Notes: generated from the letters alone by a model not told the origin. A stretch of 32,820 bases of DNA from Armadillidium nasatum (GCA_009176605.1 SEYY01000724.1:85001-117820), one strand, 5' to 3'; counted from the stretch's first letter, positions 15,356 to 28,899 are shown. Numbers and translations: made by a program.

Positions 15356-15658
15356 TACTACCTTAATTTTAGAATTATGATTTTCTATCTCTAACATTTT
15401 ATTGGTTTTCTTTCTGTGTCTGAGACATTCTTCAGAAACTTATAAATTACTATTATTTAACCATGTAAAAAATTATTTATTTTTTAATTTATTTTTCAAT
15501 TTTTCATTCACTCTACAGACAAATCCATTCCTTCAGACTTGTCATTTAGTGGGCCAAATTAAAATTACTGTTTGAGAATTATATAATAATTGTTGTTTTT
15601 TTTTTTCAACTCTATACTGTTAGTTTATAAATTTTGCAAAATAATTGGAAACTTAAAA

Positions 15659-15898
15659 ATGCTTCAAGCTCTGAAAGATGAAATTTCTAAAAAGAAACGA
15701 AGTTTGGAAGAAAGTAAAATATTTACAAATGAAAAAAAGTACTTCAAAAGAGCTGAATTAGACCGGATAATGTATGGTCAGAGTTCTTCAGAAATTGCAG
15801 ATTCAGTAAAGAAGAATGATGACAAAAAATTTAATGAAACTAATAACATATCAAAGTGCGAAGATGTAGATGAAGGTCCAACACTCCCTCGTACTGAA
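15659..15898 (+). CDS. PRPF18: PRPF18 pre-mRNA splicing factor 18, exon 1
   Basis: The ATG at 15659 has A at -3 and opens MLQALKDEISKKKRSLEE followed by the diagnostic NEKKYFKRAEL block of the Prp18 N-terminal (PRP4-like/SFM) domain. The exon holds 80 codons, less conserved after residue 40, and ends at the donor GAA/GTAAGG in phase 0. Prp18 is a U5 snRNP-associated factor that acts with Slu7 in the second catalytic step of splicing, helping 3' splice site docking. Joined to exon 2 the protein is 342 residues, the length I recall for human PRPF18, so the gene is complete here. An upstream in-frame Met at 15590 gives a longer start with no homology and is rejected. Confidence 0.95.
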
Positions 15899-16540
15899 GT
15901 AAGGAACTTGTAATATTTATGTTAAGATATAGATTTTATTAATTGTTGAAAATTTTAGTTTTAACATTTGGTATAAAAAATAATATTCGATTTGTAAAGA
16001 AGTTAAGTTCATTGTACCATTTTTCCTAATTTATATAGGCTAAATTGACCTTTTGGGTCTAGGTATTACTAATTTCAAAATTTTTATTTTTTTTTTGCCT
16101 CTGTGTTACGACTGGACTTCTACTAGAGAAACTGATCCTTTGAACGGAGTAGAATTTTCTTTCTGAGTTGTTTCCCCTTGTTCTTTATAAACTCTTACTG
16201 TTGTCTAGGTGGTTTACACTTTCAACTCTGTCTTAAGTATTGTAGGATAAATTATTGCTTTTGAACTAAAGATTATATACTGGATAACAAACTAGATTAT
16301 GTTGATGAATAAATCATATATTTTATGTAATAAATTTTCCTTAAATAATAAGTTCTCTTATCTACACTATAACAATTAATTTTAAGATATAGAAATTAAT
16401 TAAGTATTTTATGCAAAATAATAAATAGAAATAAAATGTAAAGACTCTCTTCCTCAACAGAAAGTTACTTCAACCATATTGGTAAAGCCATGTTTCTTCA
16501 TGATATCCAACCATTAATAGTACTAACAACCCAGTTAATC

Positions 16541-16684
<144 letters not shown>

Positions 16685-16763
16685 TAATTTCAAAATATTT
16701 TTCTCCCTACCAAAATATTGTAGTAATGATAAAAAAAAGTAATTTTTGCATTGTGAAAAAAAA

Positions 16764-16924
<161 letters not shown>

Positions 16925-17398
16925 TAACAATATCCACCACATTGTTTTTATTGACCAAATCACGCCTCATACTTTTATTTTATTTTATAAAAAATTTTGA
17001 GATTATTTTATTTTTTTTAAGATAGGCAAAATTACTTTCTACTTATTGTTTTCCTCATCACTGAAATTAACATACCTTTTCACTTCTTTTTTTTTTTTTA
17101 TTCAGGATTAGTGATTATATTGTTTGTCACTTCTGAATTGTAGTAACGATTGCCTTCACCCTTACAGTAGTTTACGCACGCTGTTAATAAGTATATTATT
17201 CTTCATTATGTAATGTTATTGATCTACTATTTTATGATTTGTGAATAGAAATGTTTGTAAAATTTTAGTCGTTTGTCGATTTTATATTGCAATACTATTT
17301 TGCCATGATGATCACTCACGATAATGTGTAAAGGTGTCAATTAGATAACCCCTACCTACAACAAAGCACTGTTGATATATTTGAATAGGGAAGAATTA

Positions 17399-17521
17399 AA
17401 AAAAAATAAAAAAAAAAAAAAAAAAAAAAAAAAAGGTTGGCATAAAAAAAATCAAATTAGAGAAAATAAATTTTTTTTTTTTTTTTTTTTTAACCATTAA
17501 TTTTTTTTTTTTTTTTTAAAT

Positions 17522-17560
<39 letters not shown>
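17399..17560. repeat. Alternating poly-A and poly-T tracts
   Basis: A tracts at about 17399-17434 are followed by T tracts at about 17470-17490, 17500-17517 and 17526-17560, so the block could fold back on itself. It lies in the PRPF18 intron. Confidence 0.9.
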
Positions 17561-17564
<4 letters not shown>

Positions 17565-18242
17565 AAATTAAAAAAGGAAAATAAATTAAATATAAATTTA
17601 GGCATTTTATTGGGCTGGTTAAAAAATTAATCATCGTCCAATGTTATTTTTTGGCTAAATTATTGAAACCTGCAACACTGTTTTACTTTTGAATTTTGAC
17701 CTTAGATATTTAATGTTAAAGGCGGGTAAGTTATATAAAATTTATTAAATTTAAAATTTCAATGGAAATATTTTTTTTTAATTTAATTATTATTTTTATT
17801 TATTTTTTTCTTGCAAGCTGTACGAGTAAGACCGTAACGCAACAACCCTTATTAATCACAAATTTCATATAATTAAAAAAATAAAAAATAAAATATAATC
17901 CATCTAGCGTCTATAAATATAAACTTATTCAAAAAAGTTTATTGTAGTTAACTCGTTCCATAGAATTATGTAGTACTGTAGAGGTAAATAAAAAGAAAAA
18001 AGGAACCAAAGAGAATGAAAGTTTTAGGGTTAAATGCGCCAGCACTCAGCAATCTACCATAAAATTTTTTTTTTTTTTTTTGCTTTCTGCTCGCATCTTA
18101 CTTTTCTGATATTGCGTTGTCTCTCGAGTGTAGTTATTTACATGATTTTATGAGAATCTTTAAATTTATTAAATTTTTTTTCAAAATTATTGTATTTGTT
18201 TTTTTTGCAAATTTTATTTATTTTATTTTTTTTTCATCTCAG

Positions 18243-19031
18243 GTCATAAGACGACTACGAGAAAGAGAAGAGCCAATTTTTTTGTTTGGAGAAGAGGAAG
18301 TTGATGCATTTAGACGTTTAAGAAAATTAGAAATTTTAGAACCAGAAATAAACAGGGGTTTGCGAAACGATTTTCAGGAAGCTCTTGAGAGAGTTGATAG
18401 AGCATATCTGAATGAAATATTAAAGACTGCAGATGAGAAAGATGTATCGAAAAACGTAGCTCTCCAGTCAGAAGAGGAATTTACCATTGAAGGTGTACAG
18501 GAATTAGCTAAAGCTCTTTCAACCGAGGATAGTAATGAATTGAGATGCAAAATGATTCTTCACTTTGTTCAACTAATTCTTCAGTTGTGGGGAAACAATC
18601 TAAACACCCGAAAAGAAGCAGAAAAAATGAGCGTAAAAGGCAAAATGGATTGTGCAACATATACTCAAACGCATTGTTATCTGAAGCCTCTTACAAAGCG
18701 TCTTAAAACGCGTTCACTTCCTGAAGACATTTTAGAAAGTCTTACTGAAATTGTACTTCATTGCTTGGAAAGAGATTATGTTAAAGCTAATGATGCTTAC
18801 CTGCAAATGGCAATAGGAAATGCACCATGGCCTATTGGGGTTACTATGGTAGGTATTCACGCGCGAACGGGAAGAGAAAAAATTTTCTCGAAACATGTAG
18901 CTCATGTTTTAAATGATGAAACTCAAAGAAAGTATATTCAAGGTCTTAAAAGACTGATAACTAAATGTCAGTCTTACTTCGCAGCCCCACCATCGAGATG
19001 TGTGGAATATCAAGTACTACCAGAATCTTAG
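18243..19031 (+). CDS. PRPF18: PRPF18 pre-mRNA splicing factor 18, exon 2
   Basis: The exon starts after TCTCAG in phase 0 with VIRRLREREEPIFLFGEEE, joining the TE of exon 1. It carries the rest of the protein: RKLEILEPEINRGLRNDFQ-type sequence, a variable acidic linker, and the helical Prp18 domain. The most conserved loop is present unchanged in type (KANDAYLQMAIGNAPWPIGV, then TMVGIHARTGREKIFS and HVLNDETQRKYIQGLKRL). In yeast this loop is needed for step-2 function. The C-terminus CVEYQVLPES precedes TAG. The frame is fully open over 262 codons, in contrast to the problems in neighbouring PIGB. Confidence 0.97.
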   Translation, partial: VIRRLREREEPIFLFGEEEVDAFRRLRKLEILEPEINRGLRNDFQEALERVDRAYLNEILKTADEKDVSKNVALQSEEEFTIEGVQELAKALSTEDSNELRCKMILHFVQLILQLWGNNLNTRKEAEKMSVKGKMDCATYTQTHCYLKPLTKRLKTRSLPEDILESLTEIVLHCLERDYVKANDAYLQMAIGNAPWPIGVTMVGIHARTGREKIFSKHVAHVLNDETQRKYIQGLKRLITKCQSYFAAPPSRCVEYQVLPES

Positions 19032-19241
19032 AACACCAAGAATGAAGTCTAACAAAAATTAATATATTTCATTTTAACTTAAGACAGATCATGTATATTT
19101 TTTTTTAAAGGTGTAAAAAAAAAAAAATTAGAATTGTGAACAATCTTTTATTGTAAAATTATCCACATAAATAATAATAATGAATTATATTTCAGCATTT
19201 GTTGAACTTAGGAATCCGGTGATGGGAATTGAACCCAACCC

Positions 19242-19247
19242 TTTATT
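19242..19247 (-). promoter_or_regulatory. Candidate PIGB polyadenylation signal
   Basis: TTTATT on the plus strand is AATAAA on the minus strand, about 42 bases after the PIGB stop codon and inside the short spacer to PRPF18. Confidence 0.5.
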
Positions 19248-19288
19248 CTTAAGCCTTAATTTTTGAATACAGAAAAAAAAAATAATTA

Positions 19289-19455
19289 TCACAATTTCTT
19301 ATAAATATGAAAATATTGTCCTCTGTTTCCATCATAAATATGAGAATTAAATATTTTTTTACGAAACTTGTAATTATTTTCCATTAAAAAGGGTTCTAGT
19401 GTTTCATATAAAATATCGAACATTATTACATATGTCGGTAAATTAGAAGTTTGAC
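19289..19455 (-). CDS. PIGB: PIGB GPI mannosyltransferase 3, terminal exon
   Basis: Entered after TTTTTCAG, this exon completes a Gly codon and reads QTSNLPTYVIMFDILYETLE and on to GQYFHIYKKL before TGA. It matches the C-terminus of PIG-B, with its LPTH-I-F-L-E motif and a final H-I-Y-Y/K-Y-like end. PIG-B is a polytopic ER enzyme of glycosyltransferase family 22. It uses dolichol-phosphate-mannose to add the third, alpha-1,2-linked mannose to GPI precursors. The gene converges on PRPF18 with 257 bp between stop codons. Confidence 0.88.
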
Positions 19456-19538
19456 CTGAAAAATAAAATGTATAAATTATTGTCATTATTGTACAAATAA
19501 TATGGATAAAAATATCAAAAGAAAAAAACGCTCCTTAC

Positions 19539-19679
19539 CAGGGTGAGCACTATATTCTCTGTCAATCCATTTCAACGGGTCTTTGAAAAATACATCTGCT
19601 TCATCTTCATAATTCTCAATCCTATTCAAATTAGGTTCACAAGTCAAAGAACCTTATTGGAATGTTCACGTGCAAATGA
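19539..19679 (-). CDS. PIGB: PIGB exon with an apparent +1 frameshift
   Basis: The acceptor TTTTCTCAG and donor CCTG/GTAAGG are good. The exon reads HLHVNIPIRFFD, then in another frame CEPNLNRIENYEDEADVFF and KDPLKWIDREYS. Both parts match the PIG-B sequence around NIPMRF and DEADVFY-x-NPLKW without a residue missing. One extra T (minus strand, at plus 19641 or 19642) therefore shifts the frame inside the exon. As given, translation stops at TGA just after the shift. Confidence 0.85.
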
Positions 19680-20239
19680 CTGAGAAAATCAAATATTTCA
19701 ATTAGTAATATCAAATAAATATGCAATCACGTTCTTTCATATTTGATACGTTTAAAAAGAAGAAAATATTTTACAATTTTAAAGTAAGGAATAATAGCAG
19801 AAATTACAGTGCGACTTGGCCTTAGAAGGACCCCATTAGAGTTCCTCATGTTTTCGTAATTTTGTATTATGTAATAATGGCAGATCCTCATATTCAGGAA
19901 TAAGCAGTAATCTTTTGTTTTTATTACTATATGTAATAAGTAAATCTGCATCAAATATATTTTTCTTGTCCTTTGCAGTTAAAACATACTTATTTCCATT
20001 AAAAATGTATTACCACATTAATTAATATTTATACCGTATTCTCATACAATTAAAATGAAACCAAATTAAGCGACGATATAAAAAAAAAAAGAACTCAAAT
20101 AAATTTCATAAAAACAAAAAAAAATTTAAATAGTTTTCCTAAAGTTTTGGGAAGGGTTGATCTAGTAAAATTAATATTTTTTTTTAATTTAAGCAGCAGT
20201 ATATTACTGATTGTATTGACAGAACCTTGACGTATTTCA

Positions 20240-21893
20240 GTAATTGGTACTCTGTTATTTATTTGGAGTTGTTAAAGCATTTGAAAAAGTTTTCCATACT
20301 AGGCTGATGAACAAATTGTCACAGTATAGTATAAGGGAAATGGTTTCTTAGAGTTTTAGTAACAAAAGTCAATATATAGTACTTAATAGTCATAAATCAT
20401 AAAGGGAGGTGGTAAAGGATGGTGTTCCTAAACAATGTGCTGGGCCCAATCCTGTTCTTAATCCATATAACAATTGGATGAGGGGATAAAGAATAAAATT
20501 TCTAAGTTTACTGATGATACTAAACTTTTTTACTATATTAGGAATCTTGAGGATTGTGTGAAAATTCAGCATGACCTAAATAAACTTCTTTGCTGGGTTA
20601 CTTTATGAGGCAAATGAATTTCAATAGTAAAAGGTGTAAGATACTTCTCAATAATAACTAATATTTGAGCATTTTTATTATGAAATGTGGGAAATGACTT
20701 TAGTTTGTTGAAATAGAAACGGAAAACGTGCGTGTGTGGAGAGAAAAGGTTTGATTACCTATAGCAATTTGATAGTATAAAAGCAATGTTTAAAAGCTAA
20801 AAAAATGAAGTAATATAAACCGAAATGTTCTCCTTTTGTAACGTTAGTAAATTTTTGAAGTGGTTTACCTCAGGATGTGCTAGAGAATATATTATATTTA
20901 AAAATATTTGCAACTTTTAAAATAAATAGGTTGCATAAGTATAAGAATATATACCTAGCGTAATCAATTGTTCAGTTCATTAATAATTTGGAAAATGGTA
21001 AAATTTTTGTTTTGATAGTGACCTTGCCTTGATTAGTGGTTGTGAAATAAAAATAAATTTTTTTTTGCATACTTAACTTTATTGTGAATTGCTAAATGCT
21101 TTCACTGCGTCATTCAATTCTTGTTTTGAAATTTGTAAAGGCTCCTATTCTATATAGTTTATTATCCATGACAACAACAACCCTTAGAGATTCAACCACT
21201 TCATATATGATGACTCAAAGATTTTAATTGATATAAATGGGAAATGGATGAAGTCTGTTGACAAAAACATGGTTTGGTCTAGTTTCTGAGTACCACCAAT
21301 TTGAAAGTGTCGGAATAATGTTTAGAAGCTTGAAATAAATCTAACGAGATGTTAGAAATAAATCTTAATAATAGGCTGAAAGAACAAAGAGGTAAAGAGC
21401 AAACTCTATAATGGTTATATTAGGCTGATAATTGAATATTATGCACAATTTTAGATCTCCTACCCAAGAAAGGATACTGATATCCTTAAGGAGGCAGTAC
21501 AGTGTAGAGCTACAAGAATGATCAGTGGCTTTGAAAATAAGTTACAAGACGAGATTAAAATAGCTGGGCATATTTTCTGTTCAAAAGTGATTCAACTTTG
21601 TATATATTTTTCATTTCTTTATACTGAGAAGAATAAATTCTTTATACATAATAGAGAAATCGAAGTTACAATAAAAAAATTAAAAAATTTATTAGGAAAT
21701 AGGAAAATAAGTTTTTGGTAACTAAGTAGTTAATTTTTGGAATGATTTATCTCAGGACGGATGTGATAGCTAGTTTGCTTGCAACTTTTAGAAATATAAC
21801 AATATGAGTGGTTTGGGAATTAAACAATATGCACTGATTTTCATTCTTATATATTTTTGTTTTGACAGAAGTCTTGCCTCGAAAAGTGGTTGC

Positions 21894-21931
<38 letters not shown>

Positions 21932-22040
21932 CAACTTTTCGAACGTTTTACCACAGGATTTAAATGATAATAGTTTTCTTTAAGCCTTTAAAGAAAAGTT
22001 GGATCAATATGTGGGTGATCAAGATGAATGATTCTGCTTT
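20240..22040 (+). mobile_element. Cluster of L2/CR1-like LINE fragments in a PIGB intron
   Basis: Near 20270-20300 the plus strand gives VVKAFEKVFHTRLMNKLS, near 20440 a GP-LNPYNN block, and near 20500-20560 FTDDTKLFY followed by LEDCVKIQHDLNKL, which are reverse transcriptase motifs of L2/CR1 type. Near 21500 comes CRATRMISGFENKL, the family tail. The usual last block (W-LPQDV, then F-K-LD-Y) is seen three times, near 20850, 21740 and 21950. At least three copies are therefore nested or adjacent. All frames are heavily broken. An A tract at 21897-21929 ends one copy. Confidence 0.75.
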
Positions 22041-23306
22041 CAAAGTCCATATCTGGATGTGTAGTAAATTTTGACTTAGCCAATGCCAGATTTAGTACCT
22101 GGGTTCATTTTAAATCCCTTGCTCTTTATGGTTGGTATATTTGGTAATACTTTGGGGTACTAGTGACTTGGTTTCACAATGTAGCTTAGTTGACATATGT
22201 TTATAATCTAGCTTAATAAATTGCATGTTTAATTATAGAGTCGGGTTAATTGTTATCCAGATTAAAATTTAAATCTAGGTCAACCAATTCAAAGAAAATG
22301 GTAACCTTACTTCATTTACATTTGGTCAGTCTTGACAGGCCCATGTGGCTTTTAACCTGTTTCTATTTACTTAAGTTCTAGAAGTGGCCACAACTCAGGA
22401 CTTTCAAAAAGCACAACTTTTAACTATCTCATATGATTTATAACCACAAAGTACTACACATTACTATCTTCTATTGTATAACATTTATTCCGATTAGAAA
22501 CCACTCCACTTATGACATACTGTGATAATTTGTACATCAACCTTACACGGGAAACTTAACAAATGCTTTGCTAAAATTAAAACAAATATTAATGGGGTTC
22601 TCTTAAATAAATAATATTAACAAAGTCCTGTCAACAAAATAAGTAATATGCTCCTTGAATTCAAAAAGACTCATATGACAAGAACCTTCTTAAGACGTAT
22701 TGAGAATCATGCACTATATTATATTAACTAAATGTTTCTCTTTTCGAATTTTCAGTTTTCAATAAAAATTTTACTGACGATTTTTTTTTTAATATAGTTA
22801 CAGCACTGTCAACACGTGCTTTTTCCGATCCTCAGACAGCTTACAATAAGAAAGAAATCCGTTAAATATTAAATGCTAAGCCTATCAAGCATATACTGTT
22901 TACAATGCAACTATTACATTTCCTCAGAATTCTACTATAAATGATTGTCGGGATCTGTACATTTTTTGCAATAATGTGATCAAATAATCTCTTAATTATC
23001 CTCAAACCACAATTTGAAGGAATAGCCTAAAAAAATCTATCAAAAATCTAATTTTCAAGATTATCAAACAGTAAGTTTTCATTCACAATTTCGCCTGTGA
23101 ATAGAAGCAAAAATGTATGAAATATTTTCTACTCTACCAAATAGATTTTCTATTTCTAGATCTAAGAAAGTCGATGTAATATCAAAACAAAAGCCATTCC
23201 TGAAATAACTTTAGAAAGTCGAGTTAAATTTAAGATACTGTATTTAGTTTTATGTATGCATGAAAAATCTTTTACCATTTTAACCTACATAAAATAGTTA
23301 GTTTAC
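22041..23306. other. PIGB intron, nothing recognised
   Basis: AT-rich intron with no coding or repeat signal strong enough to name. Confidence 0.5.
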
Positions 23307-23679
<373 letters not shown>

Positions 23680-23787
23680 TAAAAAATAGATTAACTTATA
23701 ATAAAACAGAAGATAAAGAAACGTATCCTTCTCCAGGGTTCAGACCAGCGCCCCTGCGTCCCAGAATCGAAATTGTCCTTCATCATA

Positions 23788-23835
23788 ACTAGGGCTGAGG
23801 AGCTGATATTTGTTTTAGCTCCGGCTCCATTGATT
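23788..23835 (+). mobile_element. Possible hAT-like end (CTAGGGCTGAGGAGC type)
   Basis: Plus-strand CTAGGGCTGAGGAGCTG is followed by AGCTCCGGCTCC, an end sequence with short inverted GGAGC/GCTCC repeats reminiscent of hAT termini. The partner end was not found. Confidence 0.3.
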
Positions 23836-24038
23836 CCCGCCTTTGGTTTAAAGATTTTCCTAATTTTTATAATTTTTATAATTTTTATACAGTTGTATTT
23901 AGGTATTACAGTCACCCAGGAACATCAGCCCAAATGCACTTCCGCGGCAATGGGACTCAAAATCTCATTCTTTTATAATAGTTTTGAGCTGGGCACAACT
24001 TTTCTTAACTTACATTTTTTATCTTTCTTCTAATTCAA

Positions 24039-24040
<2 letters not shown>

Positions 24041-24088
<48 letters not shown>
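24041..24088. repeat. (TAA)n trinucleotide repeat
   Basis: AAT/TAA repeat that abuts the donor of the PIGB exon at 24089. Confidence 0.95.
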
Positions 24089-24218
24089 AAACTTCTTTTT
24101 GTTAGATTTTTCTTCTTTAAAAGAATGCTTCACGAATGTGTGTGTTGAATCAGCTCCAATTGCCAGTAGAATTGGAAGAATAGGAAGAAGAAAACGAAAT
24201 TCTTTATGTTCCAGAAAA
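24089..24218 (-). CDS. PIGB: PIGB internal exon (HKEFRF motif)
   Basis: Acceptor TTTATTTCAG completes a Ser codon from the preceding exon. The exon reads FLEHKEFRFLLPILPILLAI, the hallmark HKEFRFI-P-LP segment of GT22 mannosyltransferases, then SFKEEKSNKKKF. The best donor, TTT/GTATTA, opens directly into the trinucleotide repeat and leaves phase 0, whereas the next exon seems to need two carried bases. Confidence 0.88.
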
Positions 24219-24677
24219 CTGAAATAAAAATTACTTTGTTAGTAATTCAACAGTTCGCAATTATTATTATTATTATTATTCGGGGGGTATAAATAGTTAT
24301 CTCAACAGAAAATGGAAGGAAAAATCAGACAATACAGAGAAGTCTTGCTGAAGGAATGAGAAAAAGATAAATAGAAGAGATATTTAAAAATATAGTTTGA
24401 GTCTAAGATGTTAAAATAATGAAAGATCAATTGAAAGTGTTACCAGTATGTCAAGGTTTAAAACGTAATCACTAGACAGAACTGAATAAAAAAAAAAGTA
24501 TTTATTGAGTGAGTAAGGGTTTCCATTCAGGGGAATACAAACAATTTATATAAGGTAAGTCAATGTAACGGGCCAAAAAATTATTTTTTTTAATATATCT
24601 TAATATATACTACCTCAAATATTTATGTAAATAGTGCTCAGTAAGAAATATAAAAATATAAAGACTTTTGTCTATAC

Positions 24678-24941
24678 CTATGTATCACAATTCCCCACAG
24701 ACAAGGGAAAAATATCTTCTTGTATTTTTTAAAGTATTTTATCAATCCAAAAACGATCGGAATCAGATGAACACCACAAATCACAGGTAGCCCCTGGGTA
24801 AAGTACCAGTGCCAGGGATGTTTGCCGTAATGAGATGACAGCCCAGACAACAAGTTAAATTTTAAGAAGTTCCAAGGAACGACTGTAATACGACCATAAA
24901 AAAGCGAATCCAATACAATGCTTAATAAAAGAATGCCAAAT
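24678..24941 (-). CDS. PIGB: PIGB internal exon (HPWHWYF motif)
   Basis: After TTTTTTTTCAG the exon reads FGILLLSIVLDSLFYGRITV, then PWNFLKFNLLSGLSSHYGKH and PWHWYFTQGLPVI. The D-FYG, NFLKFN and G-HPWHWYF-QG-PV blocks are diagnostic of PIG-B/GT22 enzymes. The donor CATAG/GTATAG fits the next exon. One base at the start is out of phase with the preceding exon. Confidence 0.93.
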
Positions 24942-25604
24942 CTGAAAAAAAATATTCATGTTAAAAAAAAAGGTGTCATGGACTACTATTTTAAAAAAGT
25001 TTGTACTTATTATTATTATTTACTGTTAACGAATGATTAAAATATAATAATGTACAAAAACTTCCCTTTAAAAAAAATACATAAATATATCAAAAAGTGA
25101 AAAAATGATTTTCAGTATTATTATTATACAATTAAACAAGCACAAATTATGTTAAGGTTAACATTTATTAGTACTACGAAAGTTTAAACTTGAATTTTTG
25201 TATTAAAGTTGAAAGTTACTTAACTATTATACAAAAATAATCTCATTTGATTACTCAGAATTAGTTACTTCTGGTTTTAATGAAAAGTGATAAAATTATG
25301 ACTTTAAAAAAATTAATGTTGTGGTTACTAGTTTCGCTATTGACAAGTACTCACTTCTTTATAACAAAGTTGAAAATCTTAAGACAGTAAATAAAGTATG
25401 ATTTCAACCTTTTTACGAACTAGTAAAAAAAATTATATTATTTCTGTATATATTCAATTTCCCTAAAACTTTAAGCTTTAATTAACTAGCTATCAAAGCT
25501 GCACCTACGGAATTACAGGAGGAAATATAAGTGAAAAGGGATTATTAAGAGAAAAACACAAAAGAGTTTCTTAACAATTAAATGATTCTTTTAAAAAGAC
25601 TTAC

Positions 25605-25753
25605 TGACACATTAAATACGTAGCGAAATAGAAGCTCCAAGTTTTTCTGATATAATAGATGTTTAACACAAAACGGAAGAAGGAAAACAGCAAGTGTTGG
25701 GCGAATAGCACAGCCTAATCCTCCCCAAAGAAGGTAACGAGTCGAAAGTGATT
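25605..25753 (-). CDS. PIGB: PIGB internal exon (IRPT motif)
   Basis: The acceptor TTGTTTAAG gives ESLSTRYLLWGGLGCAIRPT followed by LAVFLLPFCVKHLLYQKNLE. IRPT is conserved in GT22 enzymes. The entry phase fits the preceding exon. The donor TCA/GTAAGT leaves phase 0. A (TA)n array begins 10 bases upstream of the acceptor. Confidence 0.9.
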
Positions 25754-25759
25754 CTTAAA

Positions 25760-25911
<152 letters not shown>

Positions 25912-26160
25912 GCCACTATTATAAACCGTGGAATCATTTTGTATAATTTTTTTAACTGCTATAGAGGATTCGAACCTGGGCCCAAAAGATGGAAATCCAT
26001 AGTGCTAACCGCTACACCACTGATGGCTCAAAAGGAAACCATCCAGAACTTCTACTGACGTATCGCCTAGTGAGAAAGCTCCCGAAGATCTCCCCGACCA
26101 CAACTTGGGCGTAGGGTTAGTTTTGGCCAGGCTCTATTCTCGTACATACCGCAGTACAAT
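25912..26160 (-). mobile_element. tRNA-derived SINE-like element
   Basis: The minus strand carries an A box (GTGGTGTAGCGGTTAGCAC, near 26018-26000) and a B box (AGGTTCGAATCC, near 25979-25968), a polymerase III promoter like that of tRNAs. It continues CTATAGCAGTTAAAAAAATT and then into the (TA)n array. About 130 bp on its 5' side (26030-26160) may belong to it or to a larger host element. It is not a functional tRNA as far as folding by eye shows. Confidence 0.6.
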
Positions 26161-26186
26161 TGTTATTTTAATTGCCACTATTATAA

Positions 26187-26940
<754 letters not shown>

Positions 26941-26999
26941 AAATTCTGAAATATAAAAAGAGGATATTGTTGAATAAAAGAAAAAAAATAAATAAATAC

Positions 27000-27225
27000 C
27001 CTTTTCATGGTTCCACGGAAAGTAATATAATGCTATAGCAAGAAGGGTCATTTCTACGCAAGAAGTTAGGGTGCGCGGGGCACAATACATTAAAAACCAG
27101 GATGTACTAAGAAATGTTAAAATCCAGTTACTAGATCCTCTTCCGTATAATTTTGCAAAAAATTTGATTGTATATAAATCACCAACAGCAAAAATTACAG
27201 ACGAAACAACACGAGGAATGTTTAT
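27000..27225 (-). CDS. PIGB: PIGB internal exon (RTLT motif)
   Basis: Entered from AATTTTTCAG in phase 0, it reads INIPRVVSSVIFAVGDLYTI, then WILTFLSTSWFLMYCAPRTL and TSCVEMTLLAIALYYFPW. IPR-A-D-Y and CA-RTLTN-E-L are conserved PIG-B blocks in a membrane-rich region. The donor is AAGG/GTATTT. Confidence 0.92.
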
Positions 27226-27488
27226 CTGAAAAATTAATATCATAGTGAACCAGTAATCATACTGCTTACGACTTTTGGTTCTAAAATAATAACATTTATT
27301 ATTAAACCCTATGTTGCTTTTACTCTTTTTTTGAAAAAAAAAAAAAATATTGAAAATAACTTTAAAGTTAAAAGACCAACATGCATTTGAAGCCTTAAGA
27401 AGTATAAGGTTTGCCAAAAATATGTATTTAGGGTAACTACAAAAAAATAAATATTAACAAATGAAATGTAAAATGAAAAAAACCTTAC

Positions 27489-27606
27489 AAGAAAAAAAGT
27501 ATTATCTAAATTTAGTAATGATAATAGATAATAAATTGCAGAAAAAAATCCTGGATATATGAAACTTCTTATAGCTTCTCTCCATTCCCAGCATAAATAT
27601 CCATAC
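27489..27606 (-). CDS. PIGB: PIGB internal exon (GYLTWEW region)
   Basis: The acceptor TTTTTCAG leads to YGYLCWEWREAIRSFIYPGF, matching the N-terminal G-LTWEW-G-RS-YP block of GT22 enzymes. It then continues through a membrane segment to the donor CTT/GTAAGG. Phases at both ends agree with the neighbouring exons. Confidence 0.92.
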
Positions 27607-27717
27607 CTGAAAAATAAATATTTAAGTAGTTATAAGCACATTTAACTAACGGAAAATTTATTTAACTAATTAATTATTACTATCATTATTATGATCTTTT
27701 AAAACACTCATACTTAC

Positions 27718-27780
27718 CCATATGTAAAGTAATGGGAAACTTCTGTAACTTGCCATGTTTCATCTGGAACAAACCATGTT
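27718..27780 (-). CDS. PIGB: PIGB internal exon (FVPDE catalytic loop)
   Basis: The exon reads TWFVPDETWQVTEVSHYFTY, with the acidic VPDE motif in the first luminal loop that GT22 enzymes need for activity. The donor TATGG/GTAAGT joins the next exon. Two acceptors are possible, TTTTAG ending at 27786 and TGCAG ending at 27781. The latter gives the better alignment length with the upstream exon. Confidence 0.85.
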
Positions 27781-27874
27781 CTGCACTAAAAAACAAGATG
27801 TTAATCTAAATAAAATTAATTTTTTTAACATTATTTTTCTAAATTCACTTTCTGAAGAAAATAAAAATATATAC

Positions 27875-27956
27875 TTTCATAGGACTACATCAATAACTCT
27901 TAGTATTATATTGAAAGCATATGAAAGTAAATATGGTACACTTTTTGTTGGAAAAA
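27875..27956 (-). CDS. PIGB: PIGB exon, first membrane segment, with in-frame TGA
   Basis: After TTTCTTTCCCAG the exon reads [20 protein letters not shown] and DVVL. This fits the first membrane helix of PIG-B, just before the VPDE loop. The only suitable donor (GAAA/GTATAT) lies past a TGA at 27877-27879, so the frame as given contains a stop where a Val or Cys is expected. The start codon and N-terminal residues should lie upstream, beyond the palindrome, but were not found. Confidence 0.6.
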
Positions 27957-27965
27957 CTGGGAAAG

Positions 27966-28277
<312 letters not shown>

Positions 28278-28316
28278 TGTATTCGGTCTGCGAGAGTTAG
28301 CAGACCTTAATATTTG

Positions 28317-28899
<583 letters not shown>

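Noticed and set aside
18117..18242. Extension of PRPF18 exon 2 upstream of 18243
   Set aside because: The added residues are Phe/Ile-rich translations of the pyrimidine tract, and the TCTCAG acceptor joins exon 1 in phase with the expected 342-codon protein.
19190..19260. tRNA-like B box (GGGTTCAATTCCC on the minus strand)
   Set aside because: No matching A box at the right distance; it lies in the short PRPF18-PIGB spacer and is probably chance or an old remnant.
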